The notes under the pieces: model-generated
What the model saw: the letters and a program-made list of their open reading frames with translations, nothing else
Told to the model about the DNA's origin: nothing
Databases searched by the model: none
Program-made: the position numbers and the translations under genes
In this document: positions 16,406-25,970 of the stretch, piece by piece
Numbering within the stretch: the stretch's first letter is position 1
Layout: the number at the start of each line of letters is the position of its first letter
DNA from: JAFGRR01 sp964499235
Lineage (GTDB): Bacteria; Planctomycetota; Phycisphaerae; UBA1845; Fen-1342
Direction of reading: 5' to 3'
Length of the DNA stretch: 64,000 nt
NCBI GenBank assembly: GCA_964499235.1
Contig: CAZCKC010000002.1
Coordinates: 62,001 to 126,000, forward strand

Positions 16406-19400
16406 CTAGTCAGCAGGCTGCGCGCCAAGGTGTTGCAAAAGGTCTGGCACGGGGACCGGCGCTAGATTAACCGGCACTGTTTGACGATGCGACAGGAAGA
16501 CGAGGTGCGCGGCCGTGACAGGTCGGCCGAGCACCGCGGCGGCGGCCTGCGCGTAGGCCCGCACCTGGATCGCGTAGCCCGCCACGCGCCGCTTCAACGC
16601 GGCCTCGTTGGCGAGCCGATCGGTCTTGTAGTCGATCAGCGTCAACCCGTCATCGCCCGCGATCAGGCCATCGATCACCCCGCGCAGCAGCGTCGTGTCG
16701 TCGCCGCCCACCGGCCAGGCGTAGACGAACGCGAGCTCGCGCATCACGCGCTCTGGCGTCGCTCGCAGCGCGAGTCCCAGCGGCGTCGATCCGAACCACG
16801 CGAGGTCAGCGAGCTCGACGCTTTCCGCCGCGGTCGCGTCGAGCGCTCCCGCCGCCACGAGCCGGGCCCGCTCGCGCTGCAGCGCCTCGGGATCCGCCAA
16901 CGCCTCCAACGCGACATGCTGCAGGAATCGGTGCGTGGCCGTCCCGCGATCGGTGCCGCTTGGCTCGGCCTTCGTGACGAAGCGGGGCGTGGACAGCCGT
17001 GGCGCGGCGGTCGCGGTGGGCTCGGTCGGCACAGCCCGGCCGGCGAGCTGCTTCAAGGCGCTGACCGAGAGCGCGGCCGGCACCTGCACGCCCGTGGGTG
17101 GATCCGCCGCTATGGCATCGACGGCCACTGCGACCCATTGCTCATCGGCCGGCGAGAGCGGGGGTGGTACCGCGTCGTCGCGGGGCGGCGTGTCGGCCGG
17201 CGCAACGGCGGCGGCTTTGGTCACCCTCATCTCGAGCAGCAATTGCCCACCCGATGCATCTGCGAGGACGGCTGGCGCCGCCATCAGCAGCCAATCGAGC
17301 GTGCCGCGGGCCGCCTGCCGCGCGACCAACGGCAGCCCCCGACCGGCATAGAGCTCCGCCAGCAACGCTGCGCGCCCGGGCTCGCTGTGGCCAACGAAGT
17401 AGAGCAGCTCGCGAGCCCGCGTGGCGGCCACGTAGAGCAGCCGGAGTTCTTCCTCGATCTCCTTGGCATAGCGGGCGTAGCGGACTTCCTGGCTGGTCAC
17501 GTCGCGCAGCTCGCGGCGCTGCGGATAATCGAAGCAGCGCAGCCCGAGGCCGAGCGTCTCGTCGCACTGCAAGGGCTCGCCGACGACCTGCCGGTTGAAC
17601 GGCGCCCCGGTGTTGAGCAGGAAGACGACCGGGAACTCGAGCCCCTTGGCCGCGTGGACGGTCAGCACCCGCACGGCGTCGGGGGCGCCGACGGCGCCGA
17701 CGCCAGGGTCAAGACCGTGCCGGGCGAGCTCGTCGAGGTGCTGCACGAACTCGCCCACCGCGCCGCCGCCGCCCGCAAACTCTTGGCAGTACTGCGTCAG
17801 CGCGTCGAGCGCGGCCACGCGCTGCGCGCCGCCGTGCAGGGCGGCCGCCACGCGGCGCAGATCGCTCTCGCGGATGATCTGGCGAACGAGGCCTTCGAGC
17901 GTCGTCACCCGGGCAGCCTGCTCCCACCGGTCGAGCTGGGCAAAGGCGCTCGCAAGCTGGCTGCGCAGGCGTTCGTCCGGACCACTGAGCTGGTACTCCT
18001 GCACGGCCGCGGCGAAGTCGGCGTCGCGCTGCTGCTGGCGGATCGCGAGCAACTCGGCCGCGTCGAGCCCGACGAGCGGGCTGCGGAGATACGCGGCGAG
18101 GCGAAGGTCCTGCCGCCGCTGCAGCAGCAGCGCGAGCACATTCGCAACGTCCTGCACCTCGAGCGCGTCGAAGAGGCGCTCGCGCCCGCCGGCCACCGCG
18201 GGGATGCCCTGCCCGCGGAGGACGCTGGCGACCCGGCCTGCGTTCTGTTGCGCCGAGCGCAACAGGATCACAATGTCGCCGAGCGCGAGGGGGCGCCGGC
18301 CCGCCCCGTCGGCGGCCGGGATCTGCGTGTCCTGTTCGCGCAGCGTGTGGATCTCGCGCGCCACGAGGGTGGCCTCGCGCTCGATGCGTTCGGGCTCGAG
18401 CGCGTCGGGGTCGTCGTTATCGCGTGACCGGCGGCGGGACTCGGCCTCGAGCACGTGCAGCCGGCAGCGCGGGCGATCGTCGAGCGACGGGTTCGGCTGC
18501 TCGGCCGCGGCCCGGGCGGCGACGAGGCGCTCCTCCGGGCCGAACGGCGTCCCGCCGAAGCCGCCCGCGAACAGCCGGGCGAAGAGCGTGTTCAGCGGAG
18601 CGAGTACGCCAGCGTGCGAGCGGAAGTTCTCGGCCAGGAAGCACACGCCGTCACGGTCCGGGGCGCGGAGTCGCTCCAGCTCGTGGCTGAAGAGCCGCGG
18701 CTCGGCCTCGCGGAAGCCATAGATGCTCTGCTTGACGTCGCCGACGAGGAAGCGGCGGCCCCCGCGGCCTTGCGCGATCGCGTTCAGCAACGCGACCTGG
18801 ATCGGGCTGGTGTCCTGGTACTCGTCGACAAGGACCTCGCGGTAACGGGCGCCGATCGCACCGGCCAGCGGCGTCGGGGCGAGCCCGCCGTCCGTGGTGG
18901 GCGTCGCGAGCAGGTTCAGCGTAAAGCGCTGGATATCGCCAAACTCGTAGGCCGCCAGCGCATGCTTGCGCGCTTGCACGAGCTCGTGGTAGCGCTGCGC
19001 CAGCGCGGTGAGCGTTCGGAGATGGCCGGTGATCGGCACGACCGACGACGCGAGCGTCGCGAGGATCTCGCTGCCCCACCGTTTCTTGAGGCGTTCTTCG
19101 AGCCAGCGCTGGGACACTTCCTCGCAGACTGCCTTCGCCTCCGGTGCCAGCTTCCGCGGAAGCGCGACGACCACTTGGTCGACCTGTTCGCCGAGCTCAT
19201 CAAGACCGCCCCCCCCTGCCGCCGCATCCGCACACGCTTCAAGCCGCTCTTTGACGGTCGCGAACCATTCGGCCGTTTCGGCCGGTGCCGCCGGCGCGAC
19301 GCCTTCGAGCTCGGCTAGCTGGTAGCGCGCCTCGGTCGCGACCGCGTTCCGTACGCGTTCGGCATGACGGGCAGCGAGCTCGGCCGCCTCCCCTTCCAAC

Positions 19401-19999
19401 CGCGCGGCTTGGCGCTCGAACCACGGCGCCGGCCAGACGAGGTGCTCGCGAAAGCGATGCAGCGTCAGCACGAGGCGCCGCAGGCCGCGGTCGTCGAGCG
19501 CCCGCTCGGCCGCCAGCCACGCCCGCGTCGCGACGGCCAGCGGCTCCTCGCCTCCATACAGCGCCTGGAAGAGCTCGTCGAGGCAGCCTTCGAGCAGCGC
19601 AGCCGCCTCGTACTCGGCCAGCACGCGGAACGCGGGGTCCACGCCCGCTTCGCTGAAGTGCTCGCGGACGATGCGGCCGCACCAAGCGTCGATCGTCCCG
19701 ATGTCGGCCGCTTCGACGAGGGCGGCTTGGCGTTGCAGGAAGTTGCGGCGCGGGCCGGATGCGTCGGCGGCGGCCGATCGCAGCATGCGGGCGATGCGGG
19801 AGCGCAGCTCACGGGCAGCGGCACGGGTGAACGTGACGACGAGCAGCTCGGTCACCTCGGCGGGCTGCTGAGGGTCGGTCACCAGCGCAACGCAGCGGCG
19901 CGCGAGCACCTCGGTCTTGCCCGCGCCGGCCGAGGCGGAGACGAGGAGGTCGCCGTCGCGCCGGCTGACCGCCTGCTGCTGGGCGGCGGTCAGCTTCAT
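16406..19999 (-). CDS. addA: ATP-dependent helicase/nuclease subunit A (AddA)
   Basis: The RecB-like motor and nuclease of the AddAB enzyme that processes double-strand breaks for RecA. The 1197-residue product has Walker A as SASAGAGKTEVLARR (residues 21-35), DTGTIDAWCG-like motif Ia (here ADIGTIDAWCG), Walker B as VLVDEYQDTSP, VGDVKQSIYGFR, and the UvrD-type motifs LTVHAAKGLEFPVVFL and YVAATRARELLYF. The C-terminal nuclease has LRGVIDGLIAG and LIDYKTDRL with the expected Asp/Lys. Its ATG overlaps the addB stop by four bases (ATGA), as is usual for this complex. Confidence 0.95.
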   Translation of the reverse strand: MKLTAAQQQAVSRRDGDLLVSASAGAGKTEVLARRCVALVTDPQQPAEVTELLVVTFTRAAARELRSRIARMLRSAAADASGPRRNFLQRQAALVEAADIGTIDAWCGRIVREHFSEAGVDPAFRVLAEYEAAALLEGCLDELFQALYGGEEPLAVATRAWLAAERALDDRGLRRLVLTLHRFREHLVWPAPWFERQAARLEGEAAELAARHAERVRNAVATEARYQLAELEGVAPAAPAETAEWFATVKERLEACADAAAGGGGLDELGEQVDQVVVALPRKLAPEAKAVCEEVSQRWLEERLKKRWGSEILATLASSVVPITGHLRTLTALAQRYHELVQARKHALAAYEFGDIQRFTLNLLATPTTDGGLAPTPLAGAIGARYREVLVDEYQDTSPIQVALLNAIAQGRGGRRFLVGDVKQSIYGFREAEPRLFSHELERLRAPDRDGVCFLAENFRSHAGVLAPLNTLFARLFAGGFGGTPFGPEERLVAARAAAEQPNPSLDDRPRCRLHVLEAESRRRSRDNDDPDALEPERIEREATLVAREIHTLREQDTQIPAADGAGRRPLALGDIVILLRSAQQNAGRVASVLRGQGIPAVAGGRERLFDALEVQDVANVLALLLQRRQDLRLAAYLRSPLVGLDAAELLAIRQQQRDADFAAAVQEYQLSGPDERLRSQLASAFAQLDRWEQAARVTTLEGLVRQIIRESDLRRVAAALHGGAQRVAALDALTQYCQEFAGGGGAVGEFVQHLDELARHGLDPGVGAVGAPDAVRVLTVHAAKGLEFPVVFLLNTGAPFNRQVVGEPLQCDETLGLGLRCFDYPQRRELRDVTSQEVRYARYAKEIEEELRLLYVAATRARELLYFVGHSEPGRAALLAELYAGRGLPLVARQAARGTLDWLLMAAPAVLADASGGQLLLEMRVTKAAAVAPADTPPRDDAVPPPLSPADEQWVAVAVDAIAADPPTGVQVPAALSVSALKQLAGRAVPTEPTATAAPRLSTPRFVTKAEPSGTDRGTATHRFLQHVALEALADPEALQRERARLVAAGALDATAAESVELADLAWFGSTPLGLALRATPERVMRELAFVYAWPVGGDDTTLLRGVIDGLIAGDDGLTLIDYKTDRLANEAALKRRVAGYAIQVRAYAQAAAAVLGRPVTAAHLVFLSHRQTVPVNLAPVPVPDLLQHLGAQPAD

Positions 20000-22900
20000 G
20001 CGTCCGCCTCCGCGTCGAGCACCGGCAGGACGCTTTCGGCCAGCACCGGCTGGTTGTACGCGCGGTCGAAGCGGCAGATCGGCCGGTAGGGACAGAATCG
20101 GCAGGCGAGCGTACGCTGGTCGACGAGCGGCTGGACCTCGACGCGGCCGGCGAGGACCCGCTGGGCGGCGGTTTCGACGGTGGTGGTGGCGAGCGCGAGG
20201 TGGGCCGCAAAGGCGTCATCGTTGCGTGCGTCGCAGCGCGCATCGAAGTCACCGTCCTTCTTGAGCCGCAGGTTCGCGACGGGTGAGGCGGAGGTGCTGA
20301 GGTTGTGGTCGAGCGCAGCGGCCGCCCGAGCGCGGATCAACCCCCGCGGCCGATACATGAGCATCAACTGCGTCAGCGGGTCGGCCTGTCGTGCGGATCG
20401 GCTTTCGAGCACTTTCTCGTCCGGCTGCAGCGGCGCGACGAGGATCCCGGCACACGCCTGCTGCGTCTGCTGCGCCCAGGCGTAGGCGTAGAGCACCACC
20501 TGGAGCCGCGCACCGGTCAGGTAAGACGTCGTGAAGCGCACACTCTGCGGCTTGTAGTCATAAATGAAGAAGTGCTGGCGGCCGTCGATCGTAACGCCGT
20601 CGATGCGATCGATGATGCCGCGCAGCGCGACGGTATCGCCGGCGGGGAGCGGCACGCGCGCCGGCTCGGTCCCGGGGCCGGCCAAGGCGTGCTCGACCAC
20701 CTGCGGCATGGTGTCGCCGCGCCGCCAGCGTTCGGCGTGCACCCGCACCAGGTCGGTCACCCGCGCCCGGACCCGCGTGAGGATGAAACGCCGCTCGGCC
20801 GCTCGCCCGGGATTGCCCGGCGGCGGGGCGTTCTCGTGCGGCCGCAATGCTTCGTCGAGGTAGCTCATCCAGGTCGCGTCGTCGATGTCAGCGGGCGCGT
20901 GGCCGCTCGCCGTGGCCCGACGTGTGACAGCGGCGAGCACGTCGTGCGCGAGCGAGCCGAGCTCCCACGCGAGCGGCGTCGGCCCGAGCTCGTCCCCAAC
21001 CTGCAAGCCATAGCGAACGAAGTGCCGAAACGGGCACTGCAGCGCGACGTCGAGCTCCGAGTGCGCCGGCGCCCAGGCGACGTCACCCCCTGCCGGCGCC
21101 GGCCGGTACTGCCCCACCGGCTTGGGGGCGTTGCGATAGTGCTCGCCGCGGAGCATCCGTTCGAGCCTCGGGGCGACGGCGGGCGCTGCAAGCAAGCGGC
21201 GGCGCAGGCGCGCCAGGCGTGCGGACCCAGTGAGATCTGCCCGAGCTGTGAGCAGCGCTTCGGCCGCCTCCCCGAGCGTGAGCGGCGGCTCTTCCGTCGC
21301 CGCCGGTTGTCCCTCGAGACCGAGCCGAGTTGCGAGCTGCGTCACGAACGGCGAGGGTGGCAACGCATCGCCGCGAGCGTCGACGGCCGACCAGCTCAGC
21401 GTCAGCGACTCCGACGGCCGCGTGAAGGCGATGTACGCGAGTAGTTCCTCTTCAAAGGCCTCGGCTTCTTGCGGGCGCGGCGCGGGAACGCCGGCGGCCG
21501 CCAGCGTCCGCCGCTCGCGCTCGGTGAACAAGGCGTGCTCGGTGGGCGGCGCGGGGAAGACGCCCTCGTTCAAGCCGATGACCCAGGCGTGGCGGATCTC
21601 CGGGTGGCGGCTCCGCTCGATGCCGCTGACCAGCACCTGGTCGAGCGTCGGTGGCGCGAGGCCAATTGTCGTGTCGCGAAATGTCGCGGCGACGATGTCG
21701 CTGACCTCGTGGCCGGCGAGCGCCGTGTCCCCGAGCACCGCGCAGAATTCGTCGAGCAAGTCGCACAAGGCCTGCCACGCAAGGCGGTGGTACTCCGCGA
21801 CGTCCCACGCGCTGGCGGTCTCGGCCGCCGCGATCCAGCTTTCCAGCGTGGCCGGTACGCCGAGCTCGACGAGGCAGGCGTAGAGCTGGGCGGCCCATTG
21901 CGGCGCCGGCGCCGTGCCGGCGACGCTCAGCACCGGCTCCAGGCCGGCCAGCAGCCGATAGCGGGCCTCGCGCAGCTCATCGCGTAGCGCGGCGCCGGCG
22001 GCGGGCAGCAGAAACCCACCCCGCAGCGCCGACCAGTCCTCGCGCCGCCACGCGGCCCAGCCGGTGATCTCGTGCCGGGCGAGGACGGCCGCCAGGCCTT
22101 CGCGCTCGTCGCGGCTGAGCGGCAGCAGCTCGAGCTGGAGCAACCGCCGCATGGCCGACCAGCCGGCGCCGCTCTCGGCGACCTCGAACAGGCAGCGCAC
22201 GAGCTGGCAAAGCGGATGGGTCCGCAGCGCCTGGCGACGATCGAGGAAGTAGGGCAACGCGTACTCGGCGCAGATCGCAGGCACGAGCTCGGCCACGGGT
22301 GCGAGGTCGCGGGCGATCAGCGCAAAATCGCGATAACGCGCGGCGCCCGACTGAACCTGTCGGCGGATGAAGCGGGCGGCGGCGCGGATCTCATCCGCCT
22401 GGTCGTTGCACGCGACGAGGCGGACCGGGGCGGAGGCCGGGTCGAGCACCGGCGTCCGCTCGGGCTCGACGAACGACCGCTCGACGGCCACCAGGTCCGG
22501 GCTGGTGGCGAAGCGCGGCAGCGCCGTCGCGGGAAGGACCTCGTCGGGGACGCGCTCGACCGCAGCTTCGGTGAAGCGGTCTGCGAGCAGGCGGTAGGTC
22601 TCGCACGGGCGGCGAAAGAGCGTCGTCGCGGGCAGCGGACCTGCGGCCGGCACGCGGTCCGCCAGCAGCGTGAGCGTGACCTGCCGGGCGCGCTGGGCGA
22701 GCGCGACGAGCGTGGCCATCTCCTCTCCGGTGAAGCCGGCGAAACCGTCCACCCATACCCGCGCACCAGGCAGCCAGGGGAGCTGCCGGAGTTGGTCGCG
22801 GAGCAGCCGCAGCCGCAGGGCCGGGTCGACGCGGTGCGGGCCGAGCCAATCGAGGTACGCGGCCAGCAGGTGCGCGATCTCGGACGTCTTCACCCGCAGC

Positions 22901-23346
22901 CGGGCGTCGGTCAGCGTCTCGGCCGCCGCGTGCAACGCCTCCGGGCGGGTCCCTTCGACCAGCAGTTCCTCGATGACGCGCTGCAGGTGCGTGAAGAATC
23001 CCGGCGTATGCGCCGCCGCCCGGAAGTAGCGCAGCGTATCGCGCTGCTGCGTGACCAGCGCCCGCAGCGCCAGCGTGCGGGCCTCGGCCGTGAGCAGCGG
23101 CGGCTCGTACCCGAGCTCGTCCCAGACCCGCTGCGCGAGCCGCGAGAAGCTCACGACGGCGGCCCGGGTAAAGCCTCCGCCCGGCGCCGCGGCCGCCAGC
23201 GCCCGCTCCATTTGGAGGCTCGCCTGCTCCGGCACGAGCAGGATTAGCCGGTCGTCGCCGCCGGCGCGCAACGCGCCTGCAATAGCTTCGAGGCACCGGT
23301 GCGTCTTGCCGCTGCCGGCGCGGCCGATGACGAATTGAACCGCCAT
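19996..23346 (-). CDS. addB: ATP-dependent helicase/nuclease subunit B (AddB)
   Basis: The AddB partner of AddA. The 1116-residue product keeps the AddB-type N-terminal P-loop GRAGSGKTHRCLEA (residues 8-21) and LLVPEQASLQMERAL. The C-terminal nuclease has IDRIDGVTIDG and FFIYDYKPQSVRF. Cysteines that hold the AddB iron-sulphur cluster are present: one in LQCPFRHFVRYGLQ and three in ACRFCPYRPICRFD near the C-terminus. It begins 113 bases from the divergent miaA gene and is translationally coupled to addA. The complex is a recombination exonuclease that usually responds to a Chi-like site, which cannot be read from this window. Confidence 0.93.
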   Translation of the reverse strand: MAVQFVIGRAGSGKTHRCLEAIAGALRAGGDDRLILLVPEQASLQMERALAAAAPGGGFTRAAVVSFSRLAQRVWDELGYEPPLLTAEARTLALRALVTQQRDTLRYFRAAAHTPGFFTHLQRVIEELLVEGTRPEALHAAAETLTDARLRVKTSEIAHLLAAYLDWLGPHRVDPALRLRLLRDQLRQLPWLPGARVWVDGFAGFTGEEMATLVALAQRARQVTLTLLADRVPAAGPLPATTLFRRPCETYRLLADRFTEAAVERVPDEVLPATALPRFATSPDLVAVERSFVEPERTPVLDPASAPVRLVACNDQADEIRAAARFIRRQVQSGAARYRDFALIARDLAPVAELVPAICAEYALPYFLDRRQALRTHPLCQLVRCLFEVAESGAGWSAMRRLLQLELLPLSRDEREGLAAVLARHEITGWAAWRREDWSALRGGFLLPAAGAALRDELREARYRLLAGLEPVLSVAGTAPAPQWAAQLYACLVELGVPATLESWIAAAETASAWDVAEYHRLAWQALCDLLDEFCAVLGDTALAGHEVSDIVAATFRDTTIGLAPPTLDQVLVSGIERSRHPEIRHAWVIGLNEGVFPAPPTEHALFTERERRTLAAAGVPAPRPQEAEAFEEELLAYIAFTRPSESLTLSWSAVDARGDALPPSPFVTQLATRLGLEGQPAATEEPPLTLGEAAEALLTARADLTGSARLARLRRRLLAAPAVAPRLERMLRGEHYRNAPKPVGQYRPAPAGGDVAWAPAHSELDVALQCPFRHFVRYGLQVGDELGPTPLAWELGSLAHDVLAAVTRRATASGHAPADIDDATWMSYLDEALRPHENAPPPGNPGRAAERRFILTRVRARVTDLVRVHAERWRRGDTMPQVVEHALAGPGTEPARVPLPAGDTVALRGIIDRIDGVTIDGRQHFFIYDYKPQSVRFTTSYLTGARLQVVLYAYAWAQQTQQACAGILVAPLQPDEKVLESRSARQADPLTQLMLMYRPRGLIRARAAAALDHNLSTSASPVANLRLKKDGDFDARCDARNDDAFAAHLALATTTVETAAQRVLAGRVEVQPLVDQRTLACRFCPYRPICRFDRAYNQPVLAESVLPVLDAEADA

Positions 23347-23459
23347 GCTGGAGGGCTCCGTGCAACCGGGTTCGGCCGGCCATGTTCCGGCAAGCCGGCC
23401 GCCGCGTCAAAACCGCGCCGCGTTTGGCAGCGAACGCCGCTGCCCGTAAAAAGAACGCG

Positions 23460-24458
23460 ATGAATAAGTCCACGCGCGAAAACCGGGTGATCACCGTGCT
23501 GGGCTGCACGGCCAGCGGCAAGAGCAATCTGGGCCGCCGGCTGGCGCAGGCACTGAGCGGCGAGATCGTCAGCATCGACTCGATGAAGGTCTATCGTGGG
23601 ATGGACATCGGCACGGCCAAGCCCGGCGCCGAGGAGCGTGCCGCGATCCCCCACCACCTCATCGACGTCGTTGACCCGTGGGAGAGCTTCAGCGTCGCCC
23701 GCTTCGTCGAGCTCGCCGACGCCGCCATCGCCGACATCCACGCCCGCGGCAAGCCCGCGATCGCTGTCGGCGGGACGATGCTCTACTTCAAGGCGTTTTA
23801 CGAGGGGCTGTTCGAGGCGCCCTCCGCGGATGAGGATTTCCGCCGCCGGCTGCGCGCGCGGGCCGCGCAGGAGGGGCTCGACGTGCTGCATGCCGAGCTG
23901 GCGGCGGTCGATCCCGTCGCAGCCGAACGCATCCACCGCAACGATTTGAAGCGGATCGAGCGGGCACTGGAGGTCTACACCATCACCGGACGGCCGATCA
24001 GTGCGCTCCAGCGCGAGTGGGCCGAGCCAAGGCAGCGCCGCCCGGACTGGCGCTGGATCCTGCTCGGGCCGCGGCGCGAGAAGGCGCGGGCGTCGCAGCG
24101 CATCAACGACCGCGTGCGAAGGATGGTGCAAGGCGGGCTCGTCGACGAAGCCCGCCGGCTGTGGGCCGACCCGCGCGGCATCAGCGAGCCCGCCCGCCAG
24201 GCGGTCGGCTACCAGGAGCTCTTCGAGCACTTCGCCGGCAACTGCCCGCTGGACTACGCCATCGAGCAGATCAAGATCCACTCGCGCCATCTCGCCAAGC
24301 ACCAGCGCACCTGGATCCGCAAGCGGACCGACGTGCACTGGATCGAGGTGGAAAAGGGCGAGAATAACTACTCCGTCTGCAAGCGGACGCTGCACCTGCT
24401 CGCCCAGCAGGGGATGCTGCACGCACACGAGCGGCCGATTCTCGACGCGCTGCAGTAG
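23460..24458 (+). CDS. miaA: tRNA dimethylallyltransferase
   Basis: Adds the dimethylallyl group to A37 of tRNAs that read UNN codons. Features in order: the P-loop VLGCTASGKSNLGRRLAQAL (residues 13-32), DSMKVYRGMDIGTAKP (family DSxQVYRGMDIGTAKP), HHLIDVVDPWESFSVARF, VGGTMLYFKAF, and the C-terminal QAVGYQELFEHF, KIHSRHLAKHQRTWIRK. I chose the ATG at 23460, 332 residues, because the family starts shortly before the P-loop; an upstream ATG at 23382 would add an unlikely Arg/Ala-rich extension. miaB, which acts next in the pathway, is elsewhere in the window (51933). Confidence 0.95.
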   Translation: MNKSTRENRVITVLGCTASGKSNLGRRLAQALSGEIVSIDSMKVYRGMDIGTAKPGAEERAAIPHHLIDVVDPWESFSVARFVELADAAIADIHARGKPAIAVGGTMLYFKAFYEGLFEAPSADEDFRRRLRARAAQEGLDVLHAELAAVDPVAAERIHRNDLKRIERALEVYTITGRPISALQREWAEPRQRRPDWRWILLGPRREKARASQRINDRVRRMVQGGLVDEARRLWADPRGISEPARQAVGYQELFEHFAGNCPLDYAIEQIKIHSRHLAKHQRTWIRKRTDVHWIEVEKGENNYSVCKRTLHLLAQQGMLHAHERPILDALQ

Positions 24459-24484
24459 CGCCTCGCCCCGCGGACCAAAACAAG

Positions 24485-24520
24485 AACGCCCCGCCACCCG
24501 AAGGCGACGGAGCGTTTCGT
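24485..24520. terminator. Possible two-way terminator between miaA and a PEP-CTERM gene
   Basis: An imperfect hairpin (24485-24495 with 24503-24516, loop around 24496-24502) lies between two convergent genes. On the + strand it is followed by a T-rich stretch, and on the - strand by TTCTTGTTTT. It could end transcription from both sides. Confidence 0.4.
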
Positions 24521-24561
24521 TTGCAGTCAGCCCGTGACGACGGCTGTCGCGCCGTGACGGC

Positions 24562-25272
24562 TTAGCGGCGCCGCAGCGCCAGGCCACCAAGCGCCAGCAG
24601 CACGAGCGAGGCCGGCTCGGGAATCAACGTCCCGGTGATGACGAAGTCATCGAGCCACAGCACCTCACCGCCGCGGGTCTCGTCGCCGTTCTCGCGGCCG
24701 AGGTACATGAAGAAGCCCGCCGCCTCGTTGACACCCTGGTTCAGCGTGTGTGTCACGCCGTCATAGGTGCCCTCGGCTTCGCCGGTCTCGAGGTTCCACG
24801 TGATCGTCATCGGCTCCCAAGCGTCCAGCACAAGCGGAATCGCCGCGGGACCGAAGCCCAGCGGCAGCGCCCCACCGCTGTCCCACTGGAGGCCGTACGT
24901 GGCATTATCGCCGCGCAGCCAGTACCACAGGTTCGAGTTCCAGCCGTCATCCTGGCGGAAGACGTTGAACGAGACGGTCACGGTCTCGTAGACGCCCTTG
25001 TAGTCCGCCATCGGCAGGTCGACGACCGACTGCGAGCCGATCACGTTCGGCACCTCGAGCCGCAGCGACTTCGTGCCCAGGAACTGGTCGGTCGAGCCGT
25101 CCACGACCTGCGGCGCGACGCCCGAGCCCGCCGTGTCGCCGACAAACCCCATCTGGCCGTCAAGTGCCCCGACGGTAAAGTCCTCAAAGCCGTTCGAGTC
25201 GTAAATGACCTCGGCCGACGCGGCCGCCGACAGCCCGAAAGCCACCGCACAGCCCACCACGAAACGTTTCAT
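24562..25272 (-). CDS. PEP-CTERM sorted exported protein
   Basis: A 236-residue secreted protein: signal peptide MKRFVVGCAVAFGLSAAASA, a beta-sandwich middle (residues about 20-210; DSNGFEDFTVGALDGQ, NLWYWLRGDN, RGGEVLWLDDF) resembling carbohydrate-binding or concanavalin-like folds, and a C-terminal sorting tail IPEPASLVLLALGGLALRRR. Such tails are recognised by an exosortase, which cleaves them and anchors or releases the protein; no exosortase is in the window. The ATG at 25272 has GGAGG about 9 bases upstream. The function of the middle domain is unknown. Confidence 0.8.
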   Translation of the reverse strand: MKRFVVGCAVAFGLSAAASAEVIYDSNGFEDFTVGALDGQMGFVGDTAGSGVAPQVVDGSTDQFLGTKSLRLEVPNVIGSQSVVDLPMADYKGVYETVTVSFNVFRQDDGWNSNLWYWLRGDNATYGLQWDSGGALPLGFGPAAIPLVLDAWEPMTITWNLETGEAEGTYDGVTHTLNQGVNEAAGFFMYLGRENGDETRGGEVLWLDDFVITGTLIPEPASLVLLALGGLALRRR

Positions 25273-25536
25273 GCTTGCCCTCCTCCGGGTTCGAGAACGC
25301 TTACGAGGCGTTCCTCTAGACAGCGCTAACCATGTAACGCTAAGCCGTGAGCGGTAACGGATCAAGCCGCGTGCCGCCTGCGCGCCCGTGTCGGGGGCGC
25401 GGTGCCGCGCCCTCCGATAATTGGTGGGCCGGCGCAGCGCGCGGGGCGGATCCAGACGCCCGTTGTCGCCAATCGACGTGTCGGCTAAGGGATTTTTTCG
25501 TACGAGATCAACCTGCCGAAGCAGCTTTGAAGGGCT

Positions 25537-25860
25537 TTAGGCGTCTTCGCCCCGCCGGAAGACCGCCACGACGTCCTCGACCGGCAGCACGAACAGGCGG
25601 TTATCGCCCTCGAAATCGACCGGGATCGCGTTCTTCGGGTTGAACAGGATCCGGTCGTACTGCGCGATCGGATAGTCGACGTCCCGCTCGACCTGGGCCG
25701 AGACCGCCACGATGCGCCCCGTGATCGTCGGGATCTCGATGTTGTTGGGCAGCTCGATCCCGCCCTTGGTGCGTTTCTTGTCCTCATCTTTGCGGATCAG
25801 GACCCGATTGCCGATCGGTTCGACGATTTCCAGTTTCTGCTTACGAGCAGCGTCAGCCAT
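25537..25860 (-). CDS. groES: GroES-family co-chaperonin, orphan and divergent
   Basis: A 107-residue Cpn10. The family landmarks are VEPIGNRVLIRKDEDKKR at the N-terminus, the mobile-loop core KGGIELP (which in GroES touches GroEL), GRIVAVSAQ, and the C-terminal LFVLPVEDVVAVFRR. The middle is divergent: the usual DVKVGD strand is DYPIAQYDRILFN. No groEL gene is adjacent and I saw no CIRCE (HrcA) repeat upstream, unlike the classical groESL operon. Planctomycetes often have several GroES/GroEL copies, so this may be a secondary GroES; the gene symbol denotes the family only. Confidence 0.85.
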   Translation of the reverse strand: MADAARKQKLEIVEPIGNRVLIRKDEDKKRTKGGIELPNNIEIPTITGRIVAVSAQVERDVDYPIAQYDRILFNPKNAIPVDFEGDNRLFVLPVEDVVAVFRRGEDA

Positions 25861-25970
25861 GCCGTCCTTCGTTCCAGGGCATCAAAGCAAACCGCGCGTC
25901 TCGGAAGGGAGGTCCCGACCAACGCGCCACGCTATCATTCTACCGTCTGTTACCACCTGGAAGTGACACG

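Noticed and set aside
25861..25970. CIRCE element before groES
   Set aside because: I looked for TTAGCACTC-N9-GAGTGCTAA and saw nothing resembling it.
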